Below, piece after piece: positions 35,367-45,366 of a stretch of 64,000 nt of DNA; position 1 is the stretch's first letter; the number at the start of each line of letters is the position of its first letter. This DNA comes from Streptomyces lydicus (GTDB lineage Bacteria > Actinomycetota > Actinomycetes > Streptomycetales > Streptomycetaceae), in contig NZ_CP017157.1 of the NCBI RefSeq assembly GCF_001729485.1, positions 6,262,001 through 6,326,000 on the forward strand, written 5' to 3'. The position numbers and the translations under genes were made by a program. The notes beneath the pieces were generated by a model. The model had not been told where the DNA came from and did no database searches. It worked only from the letters and a program-made list of their open reading frames with translations.

Positions 35367-35561
35367 TCAGCGCTTGTCGGAGGGCACGTTCATCACCGAG
35401 CAGACCACCCGCCACACCTCTTTGGCGCCCCAGCCCGCGTCCAGCGCCTCGTTGACGGTCCGGCCGCCGAGCTCGGACATCACATGATCGCGCGCGAAGG
35501 AGTCGGCGTAGGCCGCACCGAAGTGATCCGCCATCCGCTCCCAGAAGACCGTCAACCGCAT
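35367..35561 (-). CDS. DUF3046 small protein
   Basis: A 64-residue protein: M-R-L-T-V-F-W-E-R-M at the start, S-E-L-G-G-R-T-V-N-E-A-L-D-A-G near 29-43 and V-W-R-V-V-C near 49-54. This is the actinobacterial DUF3046 family, usually encoded near recA. Function is unknown. Start is ATG 35561; GGAGG lies only 1 nt before it, close for a ribosome site, but the N-terminus is the conserved one. It is convergent with nothing and upstream of the AI-2E gene on the same strand. Confidence 0.85.
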   Translation of the reverse strand: MRLTVFWERMADHFGAAYADSFARDHVMSELGGRTVNEALDAGWGAKEVWRVVCSVMNVPSDKR

Positions 35562-35639
35562 GCCTCCAGTATCCCGCCCTGGGAGGGCAGCGGGGCACGA
35601 GCCGGTGTCCCCGGGAGATTTCGGCCCTACGGTCGGGCC

Positions 35640-36563
35640 ATGGCCGAAAACCCAAGCCCCTCTTCGACCCCTCTGGCGCGCGCCGAGCGCTTCGTCTGGC
35701 TGACCGCCAGGGTGCTCGAGCAGCGGCTCTTCGAGTACCACTTCCTCGGCGGCGGGGCGGACCCGGTCGAGACCGCGCTGAGCGCGTACCGCAACGACGA
35801 CGACGGCTACGGCCACGCCCTGGAGCCCGATCTGCGCGGCCCGGTCAGCCAGCCGCTGCACACCGCGCACGCCCTGAAGGTCCTCGATCTGATCGGGCGC
35901 TGCGACGGCCGCCAGGTGGAGCGCATCTGCCGCTATCTGACGAAGATCTCGACCCCGGAGGGCGCGCTGCCGGCGCTGCACCCCTCCTTGCGCGGCTATC
36001 CGGCCGCGCCGTGGATCCCGGTGGTCGACAATCCGCCCAGCGCGCTGCTGGCCACCGGCCCGGTGGTGGGACTGCTGCACCGCAACGAGGTCTGGCACGC
36101 CTGGCTGTTCCGCGCCACGGACTACTGCTGGGCGACCGTGGAGTCCCTGAAGGAGACCCACCCGTACGAGGTCGAGGCGGCGGTGGCCTTCCTGGACGGC
36201 GCCCCGGACCGGCCGCGGGCCGCCGCGGCGGCCGAGCGGCTGGGCCGGCTCGTACGGGAGCAGGGGCTGGTCCTGCTCGACCCGGACCGCGCCGACGACG
36301 TCCCGGTGGCGCAGGGGTACGCCCCCGGGGAGCACCACCTGGCGTACGACTTCGCGCCCGCACCCGGTTCGCTGGCCCGCGGCTGGTTCACCGACGAGGA
36401 GATGGCCCGGGCGCTGGACCACCTGTCGGCGCTCCAGGAGGCGGACGGCGGGTGGCCGATCAACTGGCGCGCGTGGGCACCGGGGACGGCACTGGAGAGC
36501 CGCCCGATGGTGACGCTCAGGGCGCTGCTCACCCTACGGGCGTACGGGCGGGCGCTCGACTGA
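35640..36563 (+). CDS. prenyltransferase/squalene-cyclase-fold protein of unknown function
   Basis: A 307-residue protein without signal or membrane helix. It has alpha/alpha-toroid features: F-V-W-L-T-A-R-V-L-E-Q-R near 18-29, D-D-D-G-Y-G-H-A-L-E-P-D near 52-63 and Q-E-A-D-G-G-W-P-I-N-W near 275-285, a QW-like repeat. The aspartate-rich motifs of true terpene cyclases are absent, so catalysis cannot be assigned. The start is ATG 35640 with a weak ribosome site (GGTCGGG). It is divergent from the DUF3046 gene and convergent with azlD, only 23 nt apart. Confidence 0.78.
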   Translation: MAENPSPSSTPLARAERFVWLTARVLEQRLFEYHFLGGGADPVETALSAYRNDDDGYGHALEPDLRGPVSQPLHTAHALKVLDLIGRCDGRQVERICRYLTKISTPEGALPALHPSLRGYPAAPWIPVVDNPPSALLATGPVVGLLHRNEVWHAWLFRATDYCWATVESLKETHPYEVEAAVAFLDGAPDRPRAAAAAERLGRLVREQGLVLLDPDRADDVPVAQGYAPGEHHLAYDFAPAPGSLARGWFTDEEMARALDHLSALQEADGGWPINWRAWAPGTALESRPMVTLRALLTLRAYGRALD

Positions 36564-36586
36564 CCACCGGGCCGGCTCGGGTGCGG

Positions 36587-36895
36587 TCACCCGCCCAGTG
36601 CCCGCACCCCCGCGGTGACGACCACCGCGACCCCGACGACGAGCAGGAACGGTGCGCGCAGCACGAGCGCCACGGCCGCGGCGGCGACCCCGGCGGCCTT
36701 GGCGTCGAGCACCAGGGACCCGCCGTCGCTGAAGGTCTGCTGGGCGGTGAGGGCGGCGAGCAGGGCCACCGGGAGGAGCGCCGCCAGCCGCTTGACGAGC
36801 GGGCGCTCCAGTACGCCGGCGGGGGCCGACAGGCCCAGGTACTTGACCAGGTAGCAGCCGACGGCGGTGACGACGATCGCGATCCAGACGTTCAT
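36587..36895 (-). CDS. azlD: AzlD small permease subunit
   Basis: A 102-residue, three- to four-helix membrane protein of the AzlD family, partner of AzlC in branched-chain amino-acid export. M-N-V-W-I-A-I-V-V-T begins the first helix and R-P-L-V-K-R-L-A-A-L-L-P-V-A-L-L-A near 31-47 is the family motif. The start is ATG 36895, overlapping the azlC stop by 4 nt, so synthesis is coupled. Confidence 0.9.
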   Translation of the reverse strand: MNVWIAIVVTAVGCYLVKYLGLSAPAGVLERPLVKRLAALLPVALLAALTAQQTFSDGGSLVLDAKAAGVAAAAVALVLRAPFLLVVGVAVVVTAGVRALGG

Positions 36896-37674
36896 GAGCG
36901 GTCCTCCCCGGTGGCGGTGCGGTTCTCCGTGACCCGTTCGCGGCGTCCCTGCACGACGAGGACGGCGGGCGCGGCGAGTGCCGAGACCAGCACGGGTACG
37001 CCGGTGGGCAGCAGCGGCAGCGTCACCATGACCAGGACCACGGCCAGACCCGCCGCCACGCGCTCGACGGTGGTCCGCAGCATCGGCGCGAGCAGCGCCA
37101 GGAAGACCGCGGGGCTGGCGGCGTCCAGGCCCCAGGCCCGGGTGTCGCCGAGGGCCTCGGCACCGAGGGCGCCGACGAATGTGGTGAGGTTCCACAGGAC
37201 GTAGAGGGTCAGCCCGGTGACGGTGAAGCCCAGCCGGGCGCTGCGGCGGTCGGGCTGGGCCAGGGTGACGGCGGTGGTTTCGTCGATGACCCAGTGGGCC
37301 GCCAGGGGCTTGAGCGCGGCCCGGTAGCCGAGGACGGCGGAGAGCCGCAGCCCGTAGAACGCGTTGCGGGCTCCCAGGAAGAAGGCCCCGGCCGCGGCAG
37401 TCAGCGGGTTGCCGCCGGCCGCGAGGGCGCCCACCAGGGCGAACTGCGAGGCCCCGGTGAACACCAGCAGGCTGAGGGCGCAGGTCTGCAGGAGGCTGAG
37501 GCCGGCGCCGGCCGAGGTCACGCCGAAGGCGAAGCCGGAGAGGCCGACGGCGACGCCGACGCCGAGGGCGTCCCTGATCACGGCGGAGTCGGGCTTCGCG
37601 GGGGCGGCCGGCTGCGGTGGCACGGGCCGCTCCGTGCTGCGTATCTCTGTCTGTTCTGACACGCCTCGGACCAT
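36892..37674 (-). CDS. azlC: AzlC-family branched-chain amino-acid exporter
   Basis: A 260-residue membrane protein (~30-residue polar head, then about seven helices). The AzlC signature F-T-G-A-S-Q-F-A near 72-79 and F-L-G-A-R-N-A-F-Y-G near 98-107 is clear. The predicted role is export of valine-like amino acids or azaleucine. Start ATG 37674 is used; GTG 37662 is also possible, and neither has a strong ribosome site. With AzlD it forms a two-gene operon behind an AraC-family gene on the same strand, which is probably the regulator. Confidence 0.88.
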   Translation of the reverse strand: MVRGVSEQTEIRSTERPVPPQPAAPAKPDSAVIRDALGVGVAVGLSGFAFGVTSAGAGLSLLQTCALSLLVFTGASQFALVGALAAGGNPLTAAAGAFFLGARNAFYGLRLSAVLGYRAALKPLAAHWVIDETTAVTLAQPDRRSARLGFTVTGLTLYVLWNLTTFVGALGAEALGDTRAWGLDAASPAVFLALLAPMLRTTVERVAAGLAVVLVMVTLPLLPTGVPVLVSALAAPAVLVVQGRRERVTENRTATGEDRS

Positions 37675-37776
37675 AGGAGCGCGGGCCCGTCATGGTCTTG
37701 TACGTTCTTGCGCCACCGCGCCACCGGGCCGGCGTATCGGCACGCGCCCGCTGCGCCCGCGCCACCGCGCACCCTC

Positions 37777-38685
37777 CTATGCCGAACGCTCCCTCCGATA
37801 GGCGCCCGGCGGTACGCCCACGATCCGGGTGAAGTGGCGGTTCAGGTGGGGCTGGTCGCTGAAACCCACCGCCAGCGCGGTGTCGACGGGGGAGGTGCCG
37901 GCCTCCAGGAGCCCGCGGGCCCGGCGTACCCGGGCGTCGGTCAGCCAGGTGTGCGGGGGCATCCCGTAGGCGGCCTTGAAGGCCCGCAGCAGCGCGAAGG
38001 GGCTGGTGCCCAGCTCCTGGGCCAGCGCTTCCAGGGACGGCGGGGCGGCCATCCGCTCCTCCAGGACGGCCCGGGCGCGGGCGGCGGTCCGTGCGCCGGC
38101 GCTGCGGGGCGTACGCGACGGGAGCGGGCCTCCGTAGTGGCGCAGCAGCCGGGCGACGGTGATCCGCAGCAGGCTGTCGGCGGCGAGGGCGTTACCGGAT
38201 TCGGCGGCTCGGTGGACCTCGGTGATCATGCGGGCGAGCTGGGGGTTCTCGGCGACGGTCTCGGTGAAGCCCGCGGTGCCGCGCAATGCCGTGGTCTCCT
38301 CGGCGATCTCCGTGACGACCTCGGACGACGGGTAGAGGGTGGCGTACGCCCAGCCCTCGGGGGCGCCGGCCCGCGCGGTGTGCGCGACCTCCGGGTTGAT
38401 CATGATGATGCCGCCGTGGCCGGCCCGGACGGTGCCCTTCTGGAGGCCCACCTCCTCGATGCCGGAGGTGACCGCGCAGACGACGTAGCCGTCGTGGGCG
38501 TGGCGGGGGAAGGAGTGCCGCACGTAGCGGGCGCGCAGCAGGTCGAGTCCGGGCAGCCCGGCGTACCGCCAGTGCCGCGCCCACTCTCCGCGCGCCCGCG
38601 GGGTGGCGTCCGCCGCCGGGGCGGGCAGGGCCTCGGCGGCCGTCCCGCCCCCGTCGGCCGTTCCCCTTCCCGTGCCCGTGCTCAT
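37777..38685 (-). CDS. AraC-family transcriptional regulator
   Basis: A 302-residue regulator. The N-terminal cupin-type ligand domain (~30-170) has H-A-H-D-G-Y-V-V near 63-70 and [10 protein letters not shown] near 89-98. The C-terminal double helix-turn-helix (~205-300) shows [17 protein letters not shown] and [16 protein letters not shown]. The start is ATG 38685 with a weak site. It lies 102 nt upstream of azlC in the same direction. This AraC-AzlC-AzlD order is common, so control of azlCD in response to an amino acid is the likely role. Confidence 0.9.
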   Translation of the reverse strand: MSTGTGRGTADGGGTAAEALPAPAADATPRARGEWARHWRYAGLPGLDLLRARYVRHSFPRHAHDGYVVCAVTSGIEEVGLQKGTVRAGHGGIIMINPEVAHTARAGAPEGWAYATLYPSSEVVTEIAEETTALRGTAGFTETVAENPQLARMITEVHRAAESGNALAADSLLRITVARLLRHYGGPLPSRTPRSAGARTAARARAVLEERMAAPPSLEALAQELGTSPFALLRAFKAAYGMPPHTWLTDARVRRARGLLEAGTSPVDTALAVGFSDQPHLNRHFTRIVGVPPGAYRRERSA

Positions 38686-38800
38686 GGCCCATTCTGCGCC
38701 CGCCCCGGGCCCCGCGACCTGCGCGTCCGGGGTGTGGACGGCCCGCCCGGGCCCGGCCGGCGGCGTGCGCGCGGCCGCGTTGTCAGTGGTCCGGTGCACG

Positions 38801-41800
38801 ATGGAGGACATGGCCAAGGCAGCGCTCGATTCGTTCTCCCCCGCGACCCGCGGATGGTTCGCCGGGGCGTTCAGCGCGCCCACCGCGGCGCAGGAGGGCG
38901 CCTGGCAGGCGATCGGGGCGGGTTCGGACGTCCTGGTGGTGGCGCCGACGGGCTCCGGGAAGACCCTCGCCGCGTTCCTCGCGTCGCTGGACGCGCTGGC
39001 GAGCACCCCGCCGCCGGCGGACCCGAAGAAGCGCTGCCGGGTGCTGTACGTCTCGCCGCTGAAGGCGCTGGCCGTCGATGTGGAGCGCAATCTGCGCAGC
39101 CCGCTGACGGGCATCCGCCAGGAGTCGGTCCGTCGCGGGCTGCCGGAGCCGGAGATCACGGTCGGCATCCGTTCCGGCGACACCCCGCCCGCCGAGCGGC
39201 GGGCGATCGCCAATCGCCCGCCGGACATCCTCATCACGACCCCCGAGTCGCTGTTCCTGATGCTGACGTCCTCGGCCCGGGAGGCGCTGGCCGGTGTCGA
39301 GACGGTGATCCTGGACGAGGTCCATGCCGTCGCCGGCACGAAGCGCGGCGCGCATCTGGCGCTGTCCCTGGAGCGGTTGGACGAGCTGCTGGAACGTCCG
39401 GCGCGCCGGATCGGGCTGTCGGCGACGGTGCGCCCGGTGGAGGAGGTGGCCCGCTATCTGTCGCCGCGGCGTCGGGTGGAGATCGTGCAGCCGCCGTCGG
39501 GGAAGCGCTTCGACCTCTCGGTGGTCGTCCCGGTGGAGGACATGGGCGAGTTGGGCGGCGCACCGGCCCAGGAGGGCGAGAGCGGCGAGAAGCCGTCCAT
39601 CTGGCCACAGGTCGAGGAGCGGATCGCCGATCTCGTCCAGGCCCATCGCTCCACGATCGTCTTCGCCAACTCCCGCCGGCTGGCGGAGCGGCTGTGCAAC
39701 CGCCTCAACGAAATCGCCTACGAGCGGGCCACGGGCGAGGCCCTGCCCGAGCACCACTCCCCCGCGGAGCTGATGGCCGAGGCCGGTGCCGCCAAGGGGG
39801 CGCCGCCGCTGCTGGCCCGTGCGCACCACGGCTCGGTGTCCAAGGAGCAGCGCGCCCAGGTCGAGGAGGACCTGAAGGCGGGCCGGCTGCCGGCGGTGGT
39901 CGCCACGTCCAGCCTGGAGCTGGGCATCGACATGGGCGCGGTGGATCTGGTCGTCCAGGTGGAGTCGCCCCCGTCGGTCGCCTCCGGTCTGCAACGGGTC
40001 GGCCGGGCCGGGCACCAGGTCGGCGCGGTCTCGACGGGCATCGTCTTCCCCAAGTACCGCGGGGATCTGGTGCAGGCGGCCGTGGTCACCGAGCGGATGC
40101 GCTCGGGCGCCATCGAGGCGCTGCGGGTGCCTGCCAATCCGCTGGACGTCCTCGCCCAGCAGCTCGTCGCCATGGCCGCGATGGACACCTGGGACGTGGA
40201 GGAGCTGCTGACCGTCGTACGGCGGGCCGCCCCGTTCGCCGCGCTCCCCGAGTCGGCGTACACGGCCGTGCTGGACATGCTCGCCGGCCGCTACCCGTCG
40301 GACGCCTTCGCCGAGCTGCGCCCGCGCCTGGTGTGGGACCGCGTCGCACAGACCGTCACCGGCCGTCCCGGGGCTCAGCGGCTGGCCGTCACCTCCGGCG
40401 GCACGATCCCCGACCGCGGCCTGTTCGGGGTGTTCCTGGCGGGCGGCGACGGCAAGGGCGGCGGCCGCCGGGTGGGCGAGCTCGACGAGGAGATGGTCTA
40501 CGAGTCCCGCGTCGGCGATGTCTTCACGCTCGGCACGACGTCCTGGCGCATCGAGGACATCACCCGGGACCGGGTCCTGGTCACGCCCGCCCCCGGGGTG
40601 CCGGGCCGGCTGCCCTTCTGGAAGGGCGACCAGCTCGGCCGCCCCCTCGAACTGGGCCGTGCGCTGGGCGCGTTCCTCCGCGAGATCGGCTCGCTGGCCC
40701 CCGAGGACGCCGGCGCCCGGCTGGCCGCCGCCGGGCTGGACGACTGGGCGGTCTCCAACGTCCTGAGCTACCTCGCCGAGCAGAGGCAGTCCTGCGGCCA
40801 CGTCCCCGACGACCGCACGATCGTCGTCGAGCGGTTCCGCGACGAGCTGGGCGACTGGCGGGTGGTCATCCACTCCCCCTTCGGGGCACAGGTCCACGCC
40901 CCCTGGGCCCTGGCCCTCGGCGCCCGTCTCGCCGAGCGCTACGGCATGGACGCCCAGGTGATGCACGCCGACGACGGCATCGTGCTGCGGCTGCCGGACG
41001 CCGACCTCATGGGGCTCGATCTGCTGGACGGGGACGGCGGGTTCGATCCGTCCACCGACCCGGGTCTCGCCGCCCGCGGCACGGAGTACGACCCCGAGCA
41101 GTCCCCCGTGGGGGCCGCCGATGTGGCCTTCGACCAGGGTGAGATCGACCAGGTCGTCACGGACCAGGTGGGCGGGTCCGCGCTGTTCGCCTCCCGGTTC
41201 CGGGAGTGCGCGGCGCGCGCCCTGCTGCTGCCGCGGCGCAACCCCGGCAAGCGCACCCCGCTGTGGCAGCAGCGCCAGCGCGCCGCCCAGCTCCTCCAGG
41301 TGGCCAGTGAGTTCGGCTCCTTCCCGATCGTGCTGGAGGCCGTCCGCGAGTGCCTGCAGGACGTCTTCGACGTACCGGGCCTGACGGAGCTGATGGGCGA
41401 CATCGAGGCACGCCGGGTGCGCCTGGTGGAGGTCACCACCCCCGAACCGTCGCCGTTCGCGCGCTCGCTGCTGTTCGGCTACGTCGCCCAGTTCCTCTAC
41501 GAGGGCGACTCCCCGCTCGCCGAGCGCCGCGCGGCCGCGCTGTCCCTGGATTCCCGGCTGCTGGCCGAGCTGCTGGGCCAGGCGGAGCTGCGCGAGCTGC
41601 TGGACGCCGAGGTGCTCACGGAGCTGGAGCGCGAGCTCCAGTGGCGCACGGACGACCGGCGGGTCAAGGACGTCGAGGGCGTCGCGGACGTCCTGCGGCT
41701 GCTGGGCCCGCTGACCGACGCCGAGCTGGTCGAGCGCGGCGCGGATCCGGCCTGGGCCGGGGAGCTGGCCGCCGCCCGCCGCGCCATTTCGGTGCGGATC

Positions 41801-43582
41801 GCCGGCGCCGAGCACTGGGCCGCAATCGAGGACGCCGGCCGGCTCCGCGACGCCCTGGGCACGGCGCTGCCGGTCGGCGTCCCGGAGTCGTTCACGGAGC
41901 CGGTCAAGGACCCGCTGGGCGATCTGCTGTCCCGGTATGCCCGTACGCACGGTCCGTTCACCTCCGAGCAGGCGGCCGCCCGCTTCGGCCTCGGCACGGC
42001 CGTCACCGACGGCGCGCTGCACCACCTCGCGGCCGCCGGCCGGGTCGTCCAGGGCGAGTTCCACCCCGCGGGCATCGGCCAGGAGTGGTGCGACGCCCAG
42101 GTGCTGCGCAGGCTGCGGCGGCGTTCGCTGGCCGCGCTGCGCGAGGAGCTGGAGCCGGTGCCGCCGGCCTCGCTCGCCGCCTTCCTCCCCCAGTGGCAGC
42201 ATGTCGGCCCGCCGCGTCCGGCCACCGTGAGCGGGACACCGGCGCCGCTCGCCGGCGCCTCGCACAGCCTGCGCGGTATCGACGGACTGGTGCGCGCCAT
42301 CGAGCAGTTGCAGGGCGCGCCGGTGCCGGCCTCCGCGCTGGAGAAGCTGGTGCTGCCGTCCCGCGTCGGCGGCTACACCCCCGCCCTGCTGGACGAACTG
42401 ACCGCCACCGGGGAGGTGTTGTGGGCCGGCGCGGGCGCCCTCCCCGGCAAGGACGGCTGGCTCTCCCTGCATCTCGCCGACGCCGCCCCGCTGCTGCTCC
42501 CCCCACCGCTCCCGCTGGAACTGTCCGCGGTGCACGAGTCGCTGCTGGCCGCGCTCTCCCCCGGGTACGGCCTGTTCTTCCGCCAGCTCGCCGACCAGGT
42601 CCGCGCCACCACCCACCCCGAGGCCACCGACGTCCAACTGGCCGACGCGCTGTGGGACCTGGCCTGGTCGGGGCGGCTGACCAACGACACCCTCGCCCCG
42701 CTGCGCGCCCTCCTCGGCTCGGGCCGTACGGCGGGCTCGACCGCGCATCGCGCCCGGCGTGCGGTCCCGCGCGGCAGATGGGCGCACGGGGGAGGCGCGC
42801 TGACCGCGGGGCGCGTCGGCCGCCCGACCGCCTCCCGCTCCGGCCCGCCGACCGTCGGGGGCCGCTGGTCGCTGCTGCCGCACCCCGAGACCGACGCCAC
42901 GCACCGCGCCCATGCCCTGGCCCGCGCGCTCCTCGACCGGCACGGCATCGTCACCCGCGGCGCGGTGTCCGCCGAGGGGGTCGAGGGCGGGTTCTCCGCC
43001 GCGTACCGGGTGCTCGCGGCGTTCGAGGAGTCCGGGCAGGCCCGCCGCGGCTACGTCGTCGAGGGGCTGGGCGCCGCCCAGTTCGCCATGGACGGTGCGG
43101 TGGACCGGCTGCGTGCGGTCAGCACCCAACGGGAGCGCACCGCGGGCGACACCCTGCCGGACGGCGACCCGGGGCAGGCGCGGCGCGGCGGTCCGCAGCG
43201 CGCGGTCGTGCTGGCCGCCGCCGACCCGGCCAACGCCTACGGTGCCGCCCTCTCCTGGCCCGACCCGCCCGAGGGCTCGACCCACAAGCCGGGCCGCAAG
43301 GCCGGCTCCCTGGTCGTCCTGGTGGACGGCGAGCTGACGCTCTACATGGAGCGCGGCGGCAAGACCCTGCTCATCTGGCCCCTCGGCCATGATCAGGCGC
43401 CCACCGACCCCCGCGTCCAGCTCGCCGTCGAGGCCCTCATCGACGCCGCCCGGGCCGGCGCTCTCGGCACCGTCACCACCGAGCGCATCAACGGCACAGC
43501 GGCCCTGACGTCCCCGTTCTCCGCCACCCTGGAGTCCGCCGGCTTCCACCCGACCCCCCGTGGGCTGCGCCTGCGCGGATAA
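38801..43582 (+). CDS. lhr: large ATP-dependent helicase Lhr
   Basis: A 1593-residue superfamily-2 helicase of the long Lhr type (3'-5', stress-linked in mycobacteria). Motif I is APTGSGKT (48-55), motif II DEVH (172-175), then L-S-A-T, and in RecA2 [10 protein letters not shown] and Q-R-V-G-R-A-G-H-Q. Winged-helix and Lhr-core domains follow, then a long C-terminal Lhr-CTD with tandem winged helices. A ~50-residue Arg/Gly-rich linker near 1310-1360 looks disordered. The start is ATG 38801. ATG 38810 is in frame but only 2 nt after GGAGG. It is divergent from the AraC gene. A heptanucleotide tandem array begins 24 nt after the stop and a Nei glycosylase gene follows, making a DNA-repair pair. 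Confidence 0.93.
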   Translation: MEDMAKAALDSFSPATRGWFAGAFSAPTAAQEGAWQAIGAGSDVLVVAPTGSGKTLAAFLASLDALASTPPPADPKKRCRVLYVSPLKALAVDVERNLRSPLTGIRQESVRRGLPEPEITVGIRSGDTPPAERRAIANRPPDILITTPESLFLMLTSSAREALAGVETVILDEVHAVAGTKRGAHLALSLERLDELLERPARRIGLSATVRPVEEVARYLSPRRRVEIVQPPSGKRFDLSVVVPVEDMGELGGAPAQEGESGEKPSIWPQVEERIADLVQAHRSTIVFANSRRLAERLCNRLNEIAYERATGEALPEHHSPAELMAEAGAAKGAPPLLARAHHGSVSKEQRAQVEEDLKAGRLPAVVATSSLELGIDMGAVDLVVQVESPPSVASGLQRVGRAGHQVGAVSTGIVFPKYRGDLVQAAVVTERMRSGAIEALRVPANPLDVLAQQLVAMAAMDTWDVEELLTVVRRAAPFAALPESAYTAVLDMLAGRYPSDAFAELRPRLVWDRVAQTVTGRPGAQRLAVTSGGTIPDRGLFGVFLAGGDGKGGGRRVGELDEEMVYESRVGDVFTLGTTSWRIEDITRDRVLVTPAPGVPGRLPFWKGDQLGRPLELGRALGAFLREIGSLAPEDAGARLAAAGLDDWAVSNVLSYLAEQRQSCGHVPDDRTIVVERFRDELGDWRVVIHSPFGAQVHAPWALALGARLAERYGMDAQVMHADDGIVLRLPDADLMGLDLLDGDGGFDPSTDPGLAARGTEYDPEQSPVGAADVAFDQGEIDQVVTDQVGGSALFASRFRECAARALLLPRRNPGKRTPLWQQRQRAAQLLQVASEFGSFPIVLEAVRECLQDVFDVPGLTELMGDIEARRVRLVEVTTPEPSPFARSLLFGYVAQFLYEGDSPLAERRAAALSLDSRLLAELLGQAELRELLDAEVLTELERELQWRTDDRRVKDVEGVADVLRLLGPLTDAELVERGADPAWAGELAAARRAISVRIAGAEHWAAIEDAGRLRDALGTALPVGVPESFTEPVKDPLGDLLSRYARTHGPFTSEQAAARFGLGTAVTDGALHHLAAAGRVVQGEFHPAGIGQEWCDAQVLRRLRRRSLAALREELEPVPPASLAAFLPQWQHVGPPRPATVSGTPAPLAGASHSLRGIDGLVRAIEQLQGAPVPASALEKLVLPSRVGGYTPALLDELTATGEVLWAGAGALPGKDGWLSLHLADAAPLLLPPPLPLELSAVHESLLAALSPGYGLFFRQLADQVRATTHPEATDVQLADALWDLAWSGRLTNDTLAPLRALLGSGRTAGSTAHRARRAVPRGRWAHGGGALTAGRVGRPTASRSGPPTVGGRWSLLPHPETDATHRAHALARALLDRHGIVTRGAVSAEGVEGGFSAAYRVLAAFEESGQARRGYVVEGLGAAQFAMDGAVDRLRAVSTQRERTAGDTLPDGDPGQARRGGPQRAVVLAAADPANAYGAALSWPDPPEGSTHKPGRKAGSLVVLVDGELTLYMERGGKTLLIWPLGHDQAPTDPRVQLAVEALIDAARAGALGTVTTERINGTAALTSPFSATLESAGFHPTPRGLRLRG

Positions 43583-43605
43583 CCTCGCCGGCCTCCGCGC
43601 GCCCC

Positions 43606-43692
43606 GGCTCCCGGCTCCCGGCTCCCGGCTCCCGGCTCCCGGCTCCCGGCTCCCGGCTCCCGGCTCCCGGCTCCCGGCTCCCGGCTCCCGGC
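43606..43692 (+). repeat. heptanucleotide tandem repeat (GGCTCCC x12)
   Basis: Twelve perfect head-to-tail copies of GGCTCCC (43606-43689) plus a partial GGC. The array sits between the lhr stop (43582) and the nei start (43704), ending 11 nt before the ATG. Units are identical, which suggests recent expansion or ongoing slippage. A 7-bp unit would shift both frame and spacing if copy number changed. Confidence 0.95.
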
Positions 43693-43703
43693 ATGATGGT
43701 GGC

Positions 43704-44522
43704 ATGCCCGAAGGTGACACCGTCTGGCGCTTGGCCCAGCGGCTCCACGAAGCGCTGGCCGGCCGCCCGCTGACCCGCTGCGATCTGCGGGTGCCGCGGC
43801 TCGCGACCGTGGATCTCGCCGGCCGCGACGTGCTGGAGGTGCTCTCCCGGGGCAAGCACCTCCTCACCCGCTTCGAGGGCGGCCTGACCCTCCACTCCCA
43901 TCTGCGGATGGACGGCGCCTGGAAGATCTACCGCCCCGACGAGCGCTGGCGCGGCGGCCCGGCCCACCAGATCAGGGCGGTCCTCGGTACCGCCGAGCAC
44001 ACCGCGGTCGGCTACCGCCTGCCCGTCCTCGACCTGCTGCGCACCGACGACGAGCCCCGGGTGGTCGGCCACCTCGGTCCTGACCTCCTCGGCCCGGACT
44101 GGGACCCCGAGGAGGCGCTGCGCCGGCTGCGCGCCGACCCCGCCAGGCCGCTCGGCGAGGCCCTGCTCGACCAGCGCAATCTCGCCGGGATCGGCAACGT
44201 CTTCAAGTCCGAGTTGTGCTTCCTGCTGCGCGCCTCCCCCTGGCTCCCCCTGGGGGAGCTCCCGGAACCGGCGCGGGCGCCCGCGCTCGCCAAGAAACTG
44301 CTGGAGGCCAACAAGCGGCGTACCGCCCGTACCACCACGCCCAGCGCCCGCCCCGACCGCCGGCTGTGGGTCTACGGCCGGGCCGGCCGACCCTGCCTGC
44401 GCTGCGGTACGACGGTGTGCGCCGCCGACCAGGACCCCACGGCGGAGGAACGGGTCACCTACTGGTGCCCGGCCTGCCAGCCCGGCCGGCCCGCGCCCGG
44501 AGACCGACCGCCCACTTATTGA
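43704..44522 (+). CDS. Fpg/Nei-family DNA glycosylase/AP lyase (Nei2-like)
   Basis: A 272-residue base-excision enzyme. It begins MPEGDTVW: P2 is the Schiff-base nucleophile and E3 the acid, the pattern of endonuclease VIII rather than Fpg. K51 is in S-R-G-K-H-L-L. The H2TH region has G-I-G-N-V-F-K-S-E and the C-terminal zinc finger has C-L-R-C...Y-W-C-P-A-C. The start must be ATG 43704 because P2 must be at the processed N-terminus. An in-frame extension through the heptamer repeat is therefore rejected. The ribosome site (GGTGG) is right after the repeat. It probably removes oxidised pyrimidines. Confidence 0.93.
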   Translation: MPEGDTVWRLAQRLHEALAGRPLTRCDLRVPRLATVDLAGRDVLEVLSRGKHLLTRFEGGLTLHSHLRMDGAWKIYRPDERWRGGPAHQIRAVLGTAEHTAVGYRLPVLDLLRTDDEPRVVGHLGPDLLGPDWDPEEALRRLRADPARPLGEALLDQRNLAGIGNVFKSELCFLLRASPWLPLGELPEPARAPALAKKLLEANKRRTARTTTPSARPDRRLWVYGRAGRPCLRCGTTVCAADQDPTAEERVTYWCPACQPGRPAPGDRPPTY

Positions 44523-44548
44523 CGGCCCGTCAGATTTCTCCCTACCCT
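44519..44548 (+). promoter_or_regulatory. leaderless promoter with overlapping operator-like palindrome (SDR gene)
   Basis: TTGACG, an 18-nt spacer and TACCCT, ending 6 nt before the ATG at 44555, so the mRNA is probably leaderless. A perfect 13-bp palindrome TGACGGCCCGTCA (44520-44532) covers the -35 and the nei stop codon. Its position suits repression by a TetR-type protein, which is inferred. Confidence 0.55.
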
Positions 44549-44554
44549 GGCGCC

Positions 44555-45366
44555 ATGCCGCCTGTCACGGCGTACGACCTCACGGGCCGCACCGCACTCG
44601 TCACCGGTGCGGCTGGGGGCACCTCCCACGCCCTTCAGGCAGTGGGGGAGGGATCGGCCGGGCCACCGCCGCCCTCCTCGCGGAGGCCGGCGCCACCGTC
44701 CACTGCGCCGACCTGGACGCACCGGGCGCCGAGGCGACCGCCGCGGCGCTCACCGCGTCCGGCGGCACCGCGTTCGCGCACCCCCTCGACGTCACCCGGC
44801 GCGATCGGGTCGCCGCCGTCGTCGAAACGGCCCGCCGGGACTCCGGCCGCCTCGACGTGATGGCGAACATCGCCGGGATCATGCACTCCGCCCCCGTGCT
44901 GGAGACCGAGGACGCGGACCTGGACCGGGTCTGGGACACCAACTTCAAGGGTGTGCTGTACGGCTGCCAGGAGGCCGCCCGCGCCATGATCGCCGGCGGG
45001 CGCGGTGGTTCCATCGTGACCATGGCCTCCGGCGCGATCGACACCGGCGCCCCCGGCCTGCTCTGCTACGGCGTCGCCAAGGCCGCCGTCGTCCAGCTCA
45101 CCCGAACCCTGGCGACGGAGGTCGGGCGGTACGGCATCCGCGTCAACGCCGTCGCCCCGGGCTGGGTGCGTACGGCGATGACCGAGCGGCACTCCGCCGA
45201 GGCGCGGCAGCAGGCGGAGCGGCCGATGATCCGGATGTCACCGCTGGGGCGGGTGGGAGAGCCGGAGGACATCGCACACGCCGTGCTCCACCTGGCCTCG
45301 GACGCCTCGTCGTTCACGACGGGCCAGATCCTGCGCCCGAACGGCGGCGTCGCCATGCCCTGGTGA
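44555..45366 (+). pseudogene. short-chain dehydrogenase/reductase, frameshifted by an inserted palindromic element
   Basis: An SDR gene in two frames. Frame A (from ATG 44555) reads T-G-R-T-A-L-V-T-G-A-A-G, the start of the NAD(P)-binding TGxxxGxG motif. It then runs into the element at 44618-44652, and downstream reads nonsense to a stop at 44860. Frame B continues from ATC 44653 as I-G-R-A-T-A-A-L-L-A-E-A-G and stays SDR-like to the TGA at 45366. It includes N-I-A-G-I, S-G, the catalytic Y-G-V-A-K and a C-terminal L-A-S-D-A-S-S-F-T-T-G-Q. Removing 32 nt restores one ~258-residue protein with an intact glycine motif. Internal starts at 44857/44860 would lack the cofactor site. It is probably inactive unless a sequencing error or recoding intervenes. 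Confidence 0.85.
44618..44652. repeat. short palindromic element inside the SDR gene
   Basis: About 32-35 bp with arms CCTCCCAC and GTGGGGGAGG, and GCC-CTTCA-GGC at the centre. Its outer part GGGGGCACCTCCCA resembles, as complement, the terminus of the gluC-gluD element. Net length is 3n+2, hence the frameshift. Confidence 0.75.

Noticed and set aside
43560-43703. In-frame N-terminal extension of Nei through the heptamer array (repeated Pro-Gly-Ser-Arg-Leu-Pro-Ala)
   Set aside because: Nei needs Pro2 at its processed N-terminus, so translation must start at 43704. The extension is only frame-compatible repeat DNA.
38783-43867. A minus-strand open frame of ~1690 codons opposite lhr
   Set aside because: Antisense shadow produced by high third-position GC. 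No ribosome site or domain, and lhr motifs are unambiguous on the plus strand.
44230-44265. CCCCCTGG/CTGGGGGAG segment inside nei as another inserted palindromic element
   Set aside because: It is in frame and encodes a normal-looking S-P-W-x-P-x-G stretch of the family, so it is probably native sequence.
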